Positions 45,685 to 57,100 of a DNA stretch of 64,000 nt are shown piece after piece. Below the pieces are notes generated by a model. The model did no database searches, was not told where the DNA came from, and saw nothing but the letters and a program-made list of their open reading frames with translations. Origin of the DNA: Gnetum montanum (Eukaryota > Streptophyta > Gnetopsida > Gnetales > Gnetaceae). The DNA lies in the NCBI GenBank assembly GCA_015680685.1, contig MNCI01034697.1, forward strand, positions 475,173 to 539,172. Reading direction: 5' to 3'. A program made the translations under genes and the position numbers. Positions within the stretch are counted from its first letter, which is position 1. Each line of letters begins with the position of its first letter.

Positions 45685-45905
45685 CTTACACGCTACACAT
45701 TTCAGCTCCACACACTATGGAAGCTTGTGGAACTTGGGGTTTTAATTCCACATGCTATGCATTTCAGCTTGACATGCTATGACAACTTATGGGACAACAT
45801 GTGGAATTCGGGCTTTGAATTCATACACTACACATCTAAGTTCCACATGTTATGGTAGCATGTGGGGAAATTGGTTTTTAAACCCACATGCTACACTTTA
45901 GCCTA
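45685..45905. repeat. Second degenerate tandem repeat next to the 50-bp array
   Basis: Units with CACATGCTA(C/T)..CATTTCAGCT and TTGTGG(A/G)ACTTGG(G/A) recur about every 60-75 bp (near 45688, 45750, 45823 and 45885). Less regular than its neighbour. Confidence 0.6.
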
Positions 45906-46489
45906 GGAACAACTTGGAATGCTCCAAAATTGTAACAAATGCTAGCACAATAGATCTAAAGCCTATTTATACCAAATTGAGCATCATTTCTAGGATCTTT
46001 TAACAATATTCTCTTGGCAAAAAGAAAAAAAAATTGTTCCACACTTGCAAATGAAAGATCATGGAGTAGAAATAGAATAGTAGCTTTTTTTAGCATTTTA
46101 TAGCCATTTATCAGTGCAGATCAAATGAAGGACCAACAAGGATTAAGTGTAGAACACAACCTACCACTTGGGTGAAATCTCAAGAATATTTTCATATTTT
46201 CAAGATTTTAAGGCCCATTGATTTGTATCTTTTGAACCTACTTATTTCCAACATTTTATAGCATTTAATATTAAGTTTCCAATATTTATTATTTCACCAC
46301 ATCTTCTTGTTTTTCTATTTGTGTCTCTGTGCTACACCTCATGTTCATACATTTGGTCTACTTTTATTTCACAATGTTTGATAAAAGATTTCTTAAGTCC
46401 TTAGACAATTAGCCAAACCATTTAAGATGCTCTAGATCCTTTTTGAGGCTACTGATCCCAGAGTTAAACTATTACACACAAGATTTTTT
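45906..46489. other. AT-rich 3' end of R8
   Basis: No coding domain recognised. By position it may be the rest of the R8 LTR. Confidence 0.4.
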
Positions 46490-47507
46490 TGGTTTTCTAG
46501 CACCTAATTTTTCCTTCATTATAGCCTCCCCTCTTGCACAATTTGTGAACGAGGCATGGAAAGGGGAGCATCTTTCTCCCCTTTTCATTTTCCTTAAAGA
46601 ACTTTTTAATCTCTAGATAAATGAGTTGGGGAAGGTTGACCAAGAATTTCCCACTTAGAGAAGTACATGCCTGAGTAGAGATGACTTTCTCCTTGTTGTG
46701 CCTCATCGTTGGATTCAGGTGCCTCCTTGTTGTGTTTGTGAGGGCACCTTACTCCTTACAGTTCACTTCAAATTAATGTTGGATTCATTCTTTATTCTCT
46801 TCCAAGTCCATCTATGTTGATATCTCTATCAACTTTGCCCTAGTGTCAAACAAATCGAGGAGCTCTATAATGGTCTGAACTAAGTAGGAGAAAGTGATGA
46901 ATTTGATCTTTATGGATGGGTATTCCTATTGGTTGTTCCAAAATAGGTAAATCTCCCTTATTTACCATTCTCCACTATTGGAGAGAATGGACTATGTGGG
47001 AGACCCTTGTAGCTGTGTATGGACTTCTTTTAGCACCCCTCCTAAGAAAGGGTCCAAAGTTTAGCTATTGGAGAATGGAACTCTAGACCTCTTTGGTTCT
47101 TATGTTCTCTAGGTAGGCCTTCGTGAGGGTAACTTCAAGGTTAGGCTAGGAATTTCATCCTTCTTGGACTAGCCTATTTTTGTAGTGGGAATTTGTCAAA
47201 TAGATTCCACTTCAAGCTCCTCTCAAAGAGATCTCGTTGCATGGATCAACTTAGTTGCTTACTTTTTGGGTTGCTAGGATTGTTGTTGGCTCCTTCCTCC
47301 TCTTGGTCGTGTTTCCATGGGTTGGGAAGGCCCTCCCACATATGGTCCTCACTTTGATGTCATCTGTGATCACAATGTAACCCAAGATTATCTTTTTACT
47401 TCATAACCCTTAGTTCTTTTGATATCTTTCTTATTAGATCAAGTTATGGTTAGGTGTGTTTGTGATCTTGATGAGTTATATTATTTTAGTATTCTTTTAT
47501 TGGTTAG
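46490..47507 (-). pseudogene. R9 extra ORF (plant-transposon-protein-like), decayed
   Basis: The minus strand parallels the R10 extra ORF. Near 47040-47150 it reads LEVTLTKAYLENI and LNFGPFL (R10: LEIILIQAYLDAI, LNFGPFL). At 46497-46706 it reads TSLSGKFLVNLPQL and LPFPCLVHKLCKR (R10: ATLSGKFPMSLP, LPFPCLIQKLCKR). The start region CACAG/ATGAC is at about 47372-47382. It is truncated at the left before the coiled coil. It belongs to R9, into which R10 inserted 5' of this ORF. The protein's role is unknown. Confidence 0.75.
47503..47507. other. R10 target site duplication, left copy (GTTAG)
   Basis: GTTAG abuts the R10 3' LTR. The partner is at 58596-58600; a third copy at 57670-57674 is part of the copied flank. 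Confidence 0.85.
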
Positions 47508-48467
47508 TGATGAGCGGCTAGGTATCCCTATGCCCAACCATACGAATCACGAGCGTTCACGTGCGACTCAGTTGAAATCCATAGACTGTAAGCACTTAAC
47601 ATACACCGGACTTCTAACCCGTGAAACCTTGGGTTGGAACGGTCGTTGTCATCCTAATCTCACTTGTGAAGTTCTATTATGCTGGCTAAGTGAGACTAAG
47701 GCTAATGATTTTTATATATTTTTAATTATCTTTTTCGGTGATTAATTAAAGTATGAAAGGTAAGGAATAAACTATAATCTAATCTCTAATTATCCTAGTT
47801 TGTATTCTAACTACTCCTAGCATAAGTATTCGGTCCCATCTTCTGAGCACGTTCTGAGCATTTCCTAACACTGCTGGGTTGCCAGATGTTAAGCATCGCT
47901 GGGCTTACCAAGCGTTTGGATTACGTTCGAGATGGTCGTACTTATGTCTTTACTGGACTACAAATGAACAATAACGATTGAAATCATAATAACGAAAACA
48001 TAAGTAATCAACAAGTAACTAATAAAGCATAACATATTAAACTATTAAATCAACAAGTAATTAATAAAGCATAAACATTTTAAACTATTAATGCATGAAA
48101 CAACTAAGTCCAAATGCTGCAAGGATTGCATGAACAGTTCGTCTTTATTGCTGCCATGCCAATGGGCTCAGATACATTAATGCTCAAATAAAGATCCAAT
48201 CGCTTTTCATACACCTGCTGCGAGCAGTTGGAAAATATTCTATCTCTTGCAGGAGCAAACTGCAAGAGCTTCGCTATCACTACTCAAAGATGCCTAAATG
48301 TGGCGGAAGGTCCTCATATTTATAGGCCGGGAAGGGTGGTTGCGTAAATGGGGCCAAGTCAACGTAGGATGGCTACATCGACGTAGGGTGGCTACGTTGA
48401 CGAGCCCGCGTCAACGCGGCCACGTATACGTGGCCCAGTTGACATATTGACTTTTGACACTTTATCA
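47508..48467 (-). repeat. R10 3' LTR (960 bp)
   Basis: TGATGAG...TTTATCA. CATATTTATAGG (about 48317-48328) is the inverted TATA box. The U3 end (about 48355-48445) holds repeated TCGACGTAGG/GTCAACGCGG and ACGTATACGT palindromic motifs. The AATAAAGA/TCTTTATT pair is at about 48142-48195. Confidence 0.92.
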
Positions 48468-48480
48468 TACCCCCATGACT
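48468..48480 (-). other. R10 polypurine tract
   Basis: Reverse complement TAGTCATGGGGGTA directly before the 3' LTR. Conserved in R2 and R6. Confidence 0.7.
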
Positions 48481-48889
48481 AAGCAAAAACTCGTCCTTGA
48501 GTTACATTACAATTTGGAAGGTATGGATTCTTATTTACAACACACATGACTTAAACTCATAAATGACACACACATGACACAACATGAATTTACCAACTGC
48601 CCGAGTTACAGAGGAGGAAAAATTACAAAAATGGCAGTGGTCAGAAACAAAATTGAACACCTCGCCGATCTTGGAGTCTCTACGGTGTAGGAAGATGTAC
48701 AAAATTGCTGAAGGAGATCACACCGTCCCTAGGGGCGATGGTTCTGACAGGCCTTCTCTAGCCTCTGGCCCGTGCGTTGGTGGTAGCGCGGATGTTGATA
48801 GCCCCGTGGCAGCTGCAACTTCTGGAGACATCCAAAAAGCCTCCAAGAGAGCCCTCATTTTTTCTTCTTTGCTTCTAGGGTCGTTCACG
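48481..48889 (-). other. R10 region between polypurine tract and extra ORF end
   Basis: Non-coding as far as seen. The C-terminal end of the extra ORF probably falls near 48890-49000. Confidence 0.4.
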
Positions 48890-51544
48890 GTCTAGGAAGC
48901 TTCTCCAATGTGTGCTGGAACTAGAATTTCCCAAGGGCAAGGCAGTGCCGAAATGAGTTCCTTCAAATTGATAAACTAGACTGCGAACTGTTTGCGTTCG
49001 ATATCAAATGCTCGGATTGATGTTTGCAGTTGTTGGTAGTCACTCATTCTTTGGGCCAGGTCCTTCGTAATGGTACATTGGCCTCCAAAGCTTGTACGGA
49101 GGACCTCAAGTTCCACGTTTGCTATTGCCAGTTTCTGTTTTGTTGCCTTGTGCACCTAGAACTCTCCTTCATATAGAGAATACGACATGGCCACTTGTTT
49201 CTCTAGCTCTGACTGCAATCTCCCAACTATGAGCATAGCCAGGTTTGCATACCGAAGGTTGGCTAACTCCATGTATTCTATCATTTCTTCAATTTGCAAC
49301 TCCTTTAGGTGGATTTTTGCTCTGTTGTAGACGTTCAATCCATTGAAGATGGATGGCCATACATTGCCTCCTTCTTGGCGTTGCTGGAGCACTTAGTTCA
49401 TCTGGCCCTTAGCGACTTGAATGTGCTTCTCATTTACCTCCTTCTGCAATCCCACTTGGTCCTTGTAATGATTTTTGACTCTTTCAAACTTTAGGGCCTC
49501 ATTCTTCTAAGCGGAAACTTCGATTGCAGACTTCTGTCGCAATGTCCGAACCTCCTCCGTTGACAGATTCCGATTCTCAGTAGCCAACCTTCTCATATCT
49601 ACATTCACCGTAGCTAGCTCCTCCTATTGTTGGTGGATAAAATCTTTCATGTGCTCGTTCTCTGCACCAACATTACGTAGGCGATGAACTTCTACGGTCA
49701 GCTGCACATTCTCCTAGCGAACCTTGGCCAAGTCTTTCTCTAAGTGATACGCTTGAGCATCTGCTATGGCCTTATCTAGGATCGTCATCTCCCTTTCATC
49801 CTCAACAACCTGAAGTTTAAGTTGAAGCTGTTGAAAAGCTTCATCTCTAGTGATTTCGTGGTTGAGGATGGCTGGATCGGCAAGCTGGGCTCTTAATTGG
49901 GCAACCTCCATTGCCAAGCGCTGACAAACAGCTTAAGCGACTTCTAGTTGCTCCTCCAAAACAAGGCTCTTGCCCCTTGCTGTTAGCAGCTTCGACTGGG
50001 TTGCAGTGATGTTGTTCGAAAGATCGAAGACATCTAGAAGTGGTTGCCTGGTTCCTACCAGTCATTCCAACATTTCTTCATGTTGGGCTACATTCATCCT
50101 GCTACGTGAAGTTCTGGCAGACACTTGTACATCTTATAGTCCATGGATGTTTGGTACAGGTGCTGCCAGTGCATTGAGAGTGGTAGCAATGGTATCAGCA
50201 ACCACTTCAGCCGTAACTTCTTGTCCCTGGTGCTGCATCACCAGGATCGTTGCCCCCTCACCATCCTCCAAGCATACTGAGAAGGTAGCATCATTCCCTA
50301 AGATTTTAGGGAATAATTGCTGGATCAGGTCTGGTTGGAATGGGTGCTCGGGCGGTAGAAAATATCGGCCCTACCCGTTCAAGCAAGCTGACTGATTGTG
50401 CCACTTGCTCCAAGTGACTCATGGTAGGGCGATAGACCAAAGGATCATCTCCCCCACTAGTTCTGCCAGATTTCTCTCGCTGATTCAAGAGCATTTCCCA
50501 GATCTCGGGGATGTATGTTGTTGTTGTTTACAAGCCTGGCTGCGTTGTTTGCACAGGTGGTGGAGGTGGTTGCTGCTCTTCCTTTGTCTGTGTGGTGAAA
50601 GGCATTTTGTCTTTCATCATTTCTCGCCACGAGGCAATTGGGGCGCGCTGGATGATGTCATTAGAATACCATGCTATCCTTGCCCGTTTGCATAACTTTT
50701 GGATGAGGCAGGGAAAAGGGAGAGCTCATCTTCCACATTCGTTCTCTGTGAACCTTTTTTCAATCTCTAAAAATGATAGCTATGGAAGACTCATGGGAAA
50801 TTTCCCACTCAAGGTGGCACATGCACAAGCAGAGAAGGTAGTGATTTTGCTCGATCTTACCGTTGGATTCAAATGGTAAGATGCTATCTTTGAATAGACT
50901 CTCTCCGCCATGGTCAAGGAGCCGAATTCCTTGAGCTCTACCTCGTAGCACCGTTTGATCCATTGCACCTTTACCTCTGGATCGACTTGTTTAGGAATTT
51001 CTACCACGTCTACCCCAGTTTTGGGCAACCCCAGAGCTTGCGCTATTGCTTCTGAAGAGTAAGAGACATATATGTCCTTGATTCTTACTCTTGACCCTGG
51101 CTGCTGATTAGTCCAGAAGAGATATGTTTCTCCTAAGTACCACTCATCACTGGTTATGATGATTGGCCACATCAAAGAGTGCTGCAATTCAAATCTTACA
51201 TCTTCTGGAGCATGCTCGAGGAATGGTCCAAAATTCAACTCTTGGAGGACTGTCTGTTGCACCTCACGTGGCATGATAGCATCAAGGTAGGCTTGGATCA
51301 ATATGATCTCAAGCCATGGTGCTATCCCAGGCATCTCATCCCCTAGTGATTGCACATCAGGAATCTCCTCTTCGGGAATCTGGTGGACAGATTCCACGTC
51401 AAGTCGTTCGCGGAAGGGCCTAGTTGCATGGGAACCCTCTGCATACTCTAGTGGTTGCATTTCACGTCTCCTTCCCGTATGTGGGCACTTGTCCCTTGGT
51501 TGCGATGGTCCTTCGTCCCTTGGGTGCCTTGGTTTGGATGCCAT
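48890..51544 (-). pseudogene. R10 extra ORF: globular N-terminal domain plus long coiled coil
   Basis: Starts at ATG 51544 (complement), directly after TTTATTTTCAG, a splice-acceptor-like sequence. The first 254 codons are open (51544-50780). They contain LNFGPFLEHAPEDVRFELQH, WYLGETYLFW, a VSYSSEAIAQALGLP motif and ATLSGKFPMSLP; the stop is probably a C-to-T change of a Gln codon, since R9 has PQ there. Past it, ALPFPCLIQKLCKRA continues the domain. The pattern (…ALGLP…LPFPCLI..LC..A) resembles the putative plant transposon protein family often annotated beside Athila-like elements. From about 49917 to 48950, after a frameshift, Leu/Glu/Gln heptads (QLQLKLQVVEDERE, LQSELEKQVAMSY) form a long coiled coil. 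Total near 880 codons. The function is unknown. Confidence 0.75.
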
Positions 51545-51556
51545 CTGAAAATAAAC
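51545..51556 (-). promoter_or_regulatory. Splice-acceptor-like site at the extra ORF start
   Basis: The minus strand reads GTTTATTTTCAG then ATGGCATCC: a pyrimidine-rich stretch and CAG right at the start codon. R9 has CACAG before ATG at the same place. Confidence 0.5.
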
Positions 51557-53300
51557 ATAATCGTCCGTTAGACCAAGTTATAGCCTAAAATGTTCTATAT
51601 ATACCTTTTCAGTTTGACCAAGTTATGTTAATGGCACAGACACACCGTTAAGTCTCCTGGAGTGTTAAGTTAGGGGTTAGGGCCAAAGGTTTTGTAATTA
51701 ACAACTAATTAATTAATTACACAAGGGAGTCACCACCCCACGACTAAGTGCATACCTCCGGGTGTGGAAAAGGGCAAAGACAGGTTGATGCAGACACGTG
51801 ATGGAATGTAGATGCATTAAGAAGGGTTAGGCAAAAAAAACGGCAAAAATTCCCCTCAATTTGGACTCCAAATGATGAAAAATACAAGGTGTGGCAGGGT
51901 ATATATAGGGGTTGTCGATGAGGCCGTGTATACGCGGCCCCATGTACGCAACACTGTTCACCCGAATACCAGTGTTGACCAACCCAAAAAATACCCGAAA
52001 TGAAAAAGTTGAAGAGCCAAATTGAGGCGTTTGAAGCACAGAAAAGGCCCGAACATGGCTAAAGACAAGAAGAAGGGATTGGAGCACAAAAAAGAGACAA
52101 AATTGGAGAACGGGAGCAAAAAATAACTCAAGCGAGGATGAAATCGAATGATGGAACATGAAAAACAATCAACCCAAAAATCCAACGGGTTAGAGACTGA
52201 ACAGGAAAAATCAGGAATATGTAGGTGGGTCCTCCCCAAAGCAGGCAACAGCCGTATAGCCCCTGCATACCCTCAACACCAGGGTCCGTGGGCCTGGGTG
52301 GTGATAAGTGGTGTTGACCAGTAAAGACCCCAAACCAAAAGAAACCCACCAAGGCATGAGAGACCAACAGAAAACATGACGAACCCACAAAACATAAAAA
52401 GGGTAGTGATGTGGGAAGGAGAGAAGTGGGAAGAGCAGAGAGGAGAGAATGGAAAATCCGAGTGTCAACCACATGAAACCCCATATGCAAGCGTGGTTAA
52501 GTGACCCGGTAGAACCTTTCCTGAGATCAGACCCAAAATCATCCGCAAATAGTGACCTTGTAGCAATAGATGAAGTCCCAACCATCCCCAAAGGAAACAA
52601 GAATGACCCAACATAAAACCACCACTCCAGGGAATGTGAGAAGAGGAAAGTGAAATGGGACAAAGTTAGAGGGGACCAAGGAAGTCCCATAACTAGTGCG
52701 TGTGGCCCATGAGAGACGGTCTAAGGGGTGTGCTTTAAATTTCCTATGTTTTTTTTTCTTTTGTGCAAGGGATCCACACCATGCAAAGACCCATGCATGT
52801 GTGCATGCATCCAACCAAGGGGTGTGCTTTGAATCCTCAGTTTATTCTCTTCTTTCTTTCTCTTTTTTGTGTGTTTTATTTATTTATTTTTTGATGAGGA
52901 CCACAGCATGTGAGGTCGAACTACCCAAAGACTTTCGTGGAGAGAGACTCGGAGTGGTAGGAAATCCGTAAGGACACACCAGCATCCTAGGGAACAGAAC
53001 GAAACAACGAATAAACCATTCCCTTTGAAGTCACACCTAATTCAAACCAGTGGATCTTCCCTCAGTCAGGGAACTACACAGGTCACACATTCATTAAAAT
53101 GTTCGTTAAGTGAAGGGGTGCATGTTCGTGACAAAAGAAAAACCATGGCATGGTGGATGGGTGGAGGACATGGACTGACTGCCGAGTTTATGAGGTGGAA
53201 ACGACGTAAAATCCAAGGACAACCATGTAATGGCAAAAACCAGATAACTTGGAAGACTATTACAGTACCCATCATAACAAAAACCGACCGCGCCAAACCA
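51557..53300 (-). other. R10 spacer between pol and extra ORF, with a hydrophobic frame
   Basis: Mostly non-coding by comparison with R6 and R9. The block at 52215-52310 (GGTCCTCCCCAAAGC) is shared by the three elements. On the minus strand a 159-codon frame (52211-52690) is rich in Phe/Leu/Trp and could form membrane segments. In R6 the frame is kept only around ACACFGEDPLAY (R10: AVACFGEDPPTY). An envelope-like role is only a guess. AC-rich flanks show nothing else. Confidence 0.35.
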
Positions 53301-53309
53301 TAGGACAAG

Positions 53310-53455
53310 GACAAAAAGGACACAAAAAATGAAAAAAAAATTGTGAAACAAAAAAAATTGTAAAACAAAAAGTGGAAAACAAAGAAGTGGAAAACAAAAA
53401 TTGTAAAACACAAAATGGAAAACAAAAAGTGTAAAAAAAAGTATAAAATGGTGAG
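53310..53455 (-). repeat. Low-complexity tract after R10 pol
   Basis: GTAAAACAAAAA and GGAAAACAAAAA motifs repeat 7-8 times on the plus strand. Confidence 0.8.
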
Positions 53456-53472
53456 GGGTGTAGTGAAACGAA

Positions 53473-54780
53473 TCAGCAAGGTTGAAGGTCTCCCCTACGA
53501 CTAGGTGGAAAGGAGGAGACGTGAAAGATGGAGTGTGGATGATCAGCTGATGACGAGGCTATGACACTAGTTGTGGGAATCTCACGGAAAGGCTTGAGTT
53601 GTTGGCGGTTGACCAACTGTGTTCTGGTGGGATCTCTAGGTTTGTGAATTAGCAAGGCCCCGTATGGAAAGGTTTCGAAGATAATATAAAGTCCCTCCCA
53701 TAGCATCTGAAACTTCGTCGGTTAGGATACATGTGAGGGATTCCAATACAATACCTTGTCTCCACATCGAAATGTGACCTTCCAAATCCTAAGATCATGT
53801 CTTTTCTTGTTGTAGGCCTTGTGGGTTCCATTGGAAAATAAGGCTACTAATCGGTTCTCATCTAGCACACTTAAGTTGATTAATCATTCTCGTTGTGCTA
53901 GTGGTAGGTCAAGGTCGAGGTCACAGGCAGTGGATAGTGTCCAAAGTTCTGCTTGGATTGGAAGTGTTGGTAACTTACCGTACACTAACTCATAGGGAGA
54001 GTACCCAACAGGAAGTTTCCAGGTGGAGCGATAGGCCCATAGGGCATCATTAAGCTTGCTACTCCATTCTCTCCTGTATTTGCTAATTATTCATGTAAGA
54101 ATCTTGGTAATTTCCCTATTTGTGACTTCGGCCTGTCCATTGGCTTGAGGGTGATAAGGTGTTGTAAATTTGTGTGTTACCCCTAAGCGTTGCATGAGTT
54201 TTCGAAAAGTAACCCTTGTGAAGTACGTCCCATTGTCAGAAATGAGTGCACGAGGCACTCCAAACTTGGTAATGATTTGTTGTTGAACAAATCATGCGGT
54301 GGTGTTGGAAGAACAGTTGATGACGGCTGCCGCTTTTGCCCACTTTGTACAGTAGTCCACCACCACGATAATATACGCCTTTCCATTTGATAAGGAGGTG
54401 ATGGACCTCGTGAAGTCGATACCCCAAATGTCGAAGGGCTCCGGTGGTTAAATCCACTGTTGAGGTTCCTCCAACCGGGCCGACATCCCACCATCTCGTT
54501 GGCATCGTTCACAGGAGCGGGCGAACCATTGTGCATCCCTGAAGAGTGTAGGCCAATAATACCTTGCAAGCAAGATTTTAATGGTCATTCTATGTCCAGC
54601 GTAGTGGCCCCCACAAGGGCCCTCATGAGCATCTTTGAGGACATGCAGTGTATCAGCATCAGGGACACACCATCGAACCAAGCCATCTGCGCACACCTTG
54701 TAGAGGTGGCCGTTGATTTCCATGAAGTGCTTGACCTTATGGAGAAATTGTTGTTTCTGCTGATGGTTCCATTCTTTTAG
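53473..54780 (-). pseudogene. R10 integrase
   Basis: The zinc-binding region at 54448-54723 has HEGPCGGHYAG, YYWPTLFRDA and SCERCQR, an intact HHCC pattern. The core gives WGIDF (first Asp, about 54415), SDNGTYF (second Asp, about 54225-54245) and QANGQAEVTN (Glu), so the DDE triad is readable although spread over frames. The C-terminal part (53473-53706) has LWEGLYIIFETFPYGALLIH and ends RRGDLQPC. Linkers with LWAYRSTWKLP and ELVYGKLPTLP are typical of Athila. Frameshifts and a few stops make it inactive. Confidence 0.88.
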
Positions 54781-54992
54781 TAGCTCCTACGTTGTAAGGT
54801 AGGTAAGGATGCGGTTGAACCAAGGAGATTCCTTGGGTGCTTGAGGATCAACAGCATCTATGAAGAGGAGTTCATCTGGAAAATGGTCAGATAAAGGCTC
54901 CTCCTCTTCTACGTTATCCCATCATAACCGAGACAAATGGTCAGCGACCACATTCTCGGACCCTTTCTGTCTACCATGGTCAAATCAAATTC

Positions 54993-55320
54993 TTAAAGAA
55001 TCACCAGCCACTGAATTATGCTCGGGGTCATCGTTGGTTTGTTCATCAGGAACAAGATAGCACTGTGGTATGTGTGCACAAACACCTCGTATCCGAGCAC
55101 ATAATGCCAAAATTTATCCAATGCGAACACCACCGCCATCAATTCCTTTTCGGTGGTGGTATAGTTCAGTTGTGCACCCACAATGCTATGGCTTGTACAA
55201 TGGATATAATACAGACGATTCTGATCATCACACTGTGTAAGCACGGCTTCCAAAGCATAGTTGGAGACATCCGTCATAATGTGAAAGGGTCTGGACCAAT
55301 TAGGTGCCCGTAGAACCAGA
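54993..55320 (-). pseudogene. R10 RNase H
   Basis: 54993-55277 encodes MTDVSNYALEAVLTQ (Asp), TTTEKELMAVVFALDKFWHY (Glu) and VFVHTYHSAILFL, where the TDHSA Asp is Tyr. The last catalytic position lies past a break. It follows the reverse transcriptase after a short connection (about 55300-55340). Confidence 0.87.
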
Positions 55321-55334
55321 GCTTCTACGAGTTT

Positions 55335-56354
55335 CTACTTTAGCGCTTGGAATGCAGACTCGCATTTCTTGGTCCAAAAAAATGGAGCTTCCTTCTTTGT
55401 AAGCTCTACCAACGGCCGGGCTATCTTTGAGAAGTGTTCAATGAAGCGTTGGTAGTAACCAGTGTGTCCAAGGAATGACCGCACATCTTTGATAGTACTT
55501 GGTTCGCAGGTAATTCCTTGGATGACCCTGATCTTTTCAGGGTCTACGTTGATTCCTGTTGATGAAATGAGATGCCCCAACACTATGCCCTCTTGGACCA
55601 TTAGATGGCTCTTTTGCTAATTGAGCCATAGATTGGTGTCTATGCACCTCTTTAAAACTTGCTCTAGGTGGTCCAAAGCTTGCTCGAACATGGCACCATA
55701 GGTGGAGAAGTCATCCATGAAGACTTCTATACCATTGTCGATTTGTTGTTGAAAAATGCTCAAGACAAGGTGTTGGAACATCGTAGGCGCATTGCACAGG
55801 CCAAAGGGCATCTTCTTATATGCAAAAGTCCCCCATGGACTCGTGAAAGTAGTTTTGGCCTGGTCCTTTGGTGTGATTTGGATCTGGTTATAACCACTAT
55901 AACCATCCAAAAAGCTATAATATTGGTGTACTGTGATTGTGTCCAACACCTGGTCCACAAATGGGAGCAGGAAGTGGTCCTTGAAAGTTGCCATGTTGAG
56001 CAACCGGCAATCGATACAAACCCTCCACTTGCCATCTTTCTTAGGTACGATAACGAGTGGGCTAACCCATTCGCTATCGACGACTAAATAGATGAATCCT
56101 ACCTTAAGTAGTTGTTCAATTTCATCCTTTACTACTTGCTTCAACTTGGGATTCAACCGTCTTTGTGGCTGTTGCCGTGACTTCATGGAAGGGTCAAGGT
56201 AGATCTGGTGCTGGCAGATCCTAGGATCAACGCTAGTTAGCTTAGGATAGGACCACGCAAATGCATCAACCCATTTGTTTACCATCACCAGCAACTTTTG
56301 TTTCTGTTCTGGAGCAAGGGCAGCATTGATAATTACCGACTTGCCATTTTGCAA
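55335..56354 (-). pseudogene. R10 reverse transcriptase (FMDD type)
   Basis: The stretch 55617-56354 is one open frame of 245 codons: KWVDAFAWSYPKL, then VSPLVIVPKKDGKWRVCID, LDGYSGYNQIQI, MPFGLCNAPTMFQ and FMDDFSTYG (box at 55707-55721), ending CIDTNLWLN. One stop separates it from 55335-55601 (MVQEGIVLGHLIS, SFLGHTGYYQRFI, VELTKKEAPFFW). FMDD instead of YxDD is a mark of Athila elements. All core motifs are intact apart from the stop. Confidence 0.92.
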
Positions 56355-56510
56355 GAATGCATATTCTAAGTGATCCGGTAGGGATTTTAGTTCAAGGGGC
56401 TCTTTCTTGAAGCTCTCAGGGATCTCTAGCTTCCCCCAATCATCAAAGTCATCAACGATGGAGGTCTATTGATGAATCTCCTCCACCACATCCATGTTGT
56501 CGATATAGGC

Positions 56511-57100
56511 TTACACTAGCCCCTCAAATGGTTCCATGAATATTGTGGTGCTACCACTGGGTGCCTTCTTGGTTAGTGGCTGCTGCGTACAGGCACTGTT
56601 GAATTGGAAATTCCTCGGTACACCGACTACATGTTTGAATGGATGTCCACTTAGCAGACCATAACTGTTGCACATAGTTGCACCCCGAGTCACTGTACGC
56701 GATGCATGAAATTCTTTTCTTCTTAATCTTCCTAGAAGGATTTTCCTTTGAAATTTCCAAGGACAGATCTCGGAGTCCTAATCATGCATCCACTGTGCTT
56801 AGCTAGGCTCTTCCCATGATGATTAGGAAGTTTCCCTTACAGTTTTCAACACGGATGACCAGGAAGTCAGCAAGGTAGGACCACCCACAAACGGTGGTCA
56901 TAATGTCCTCCACCAAACCCAAAGGAACGGTGATGGATTGATCTACTAACTCGAGCTGAATGTTGCTCTTCTTTAGCGGGGGCAGGTTCCAATTCTTGTA
57001 CATGTTATGAGAGATTAAATTAACCCTTGACCCTGAGTCCAAAAGAGCTTTGCATGGCTCGTTCCCAGACACCTGAAGATAGATTAGGGGGCTTCCCAGA
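56511..57100 (-). pseudogene. R10 aspartic protease, 5' end cut by the rearrangement
   Basis: 56803-57072 encodes ALLDSGSRVNLIS (active site DSG), MTTVCGWSYLADFLVIRV and the closing LIIMGRA. The tail at 56511-56760 has SCIAYSDSGCNYV and a Cys-rich stretch. The reading stops making sense at about 57100, where R1 and R7 would continue into gag and R10 instead has filler. Confidence 0.88.

Larger units (their letters stand above)
40600..46490 (+). mobile_element. R8: Tat-like Ty3/gypsy element, plus strand, 5' part missing
   Basis: Pol is recognisable from the pre-polymerase segment (40631) to the integrase end (about 44070). No gag, protease or PBS was found to the left. The YVDD box and a second RNase H between the first RNase H and integrase are Tat-lineage marks. 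Downstream lie a hairpin, a purine tract and tandem repeats. The right limit is set where minus-strand R9 sequence starts and is approximate. Confidence 0.8.

Noticed and set aside
46952-48467. Treating the 1.5-kb direct repeat (also 57133-58595) as the R10 LTR
   Set aside because: The GTTAG duplications and TGATGAG...TCATCA ends delimit 960- and 921-bp LTRs; the additional part is R9 extra-ORF sequence.
52696-52971. 91-codon plus-strand frame in the R10 spacer
   Set aside because: Antisense to the spacer, not seen in R6 or R9, no domain.
53066-53479. Phe-rich minus-strand frames (101-137 codons) as possible membrane proteins
   Set aside because: They cover the AAACAAAA low-complexity tract; residues follow from base composition. 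R6 (18674-19021) and R7 (30033-30239) show the same artefact.
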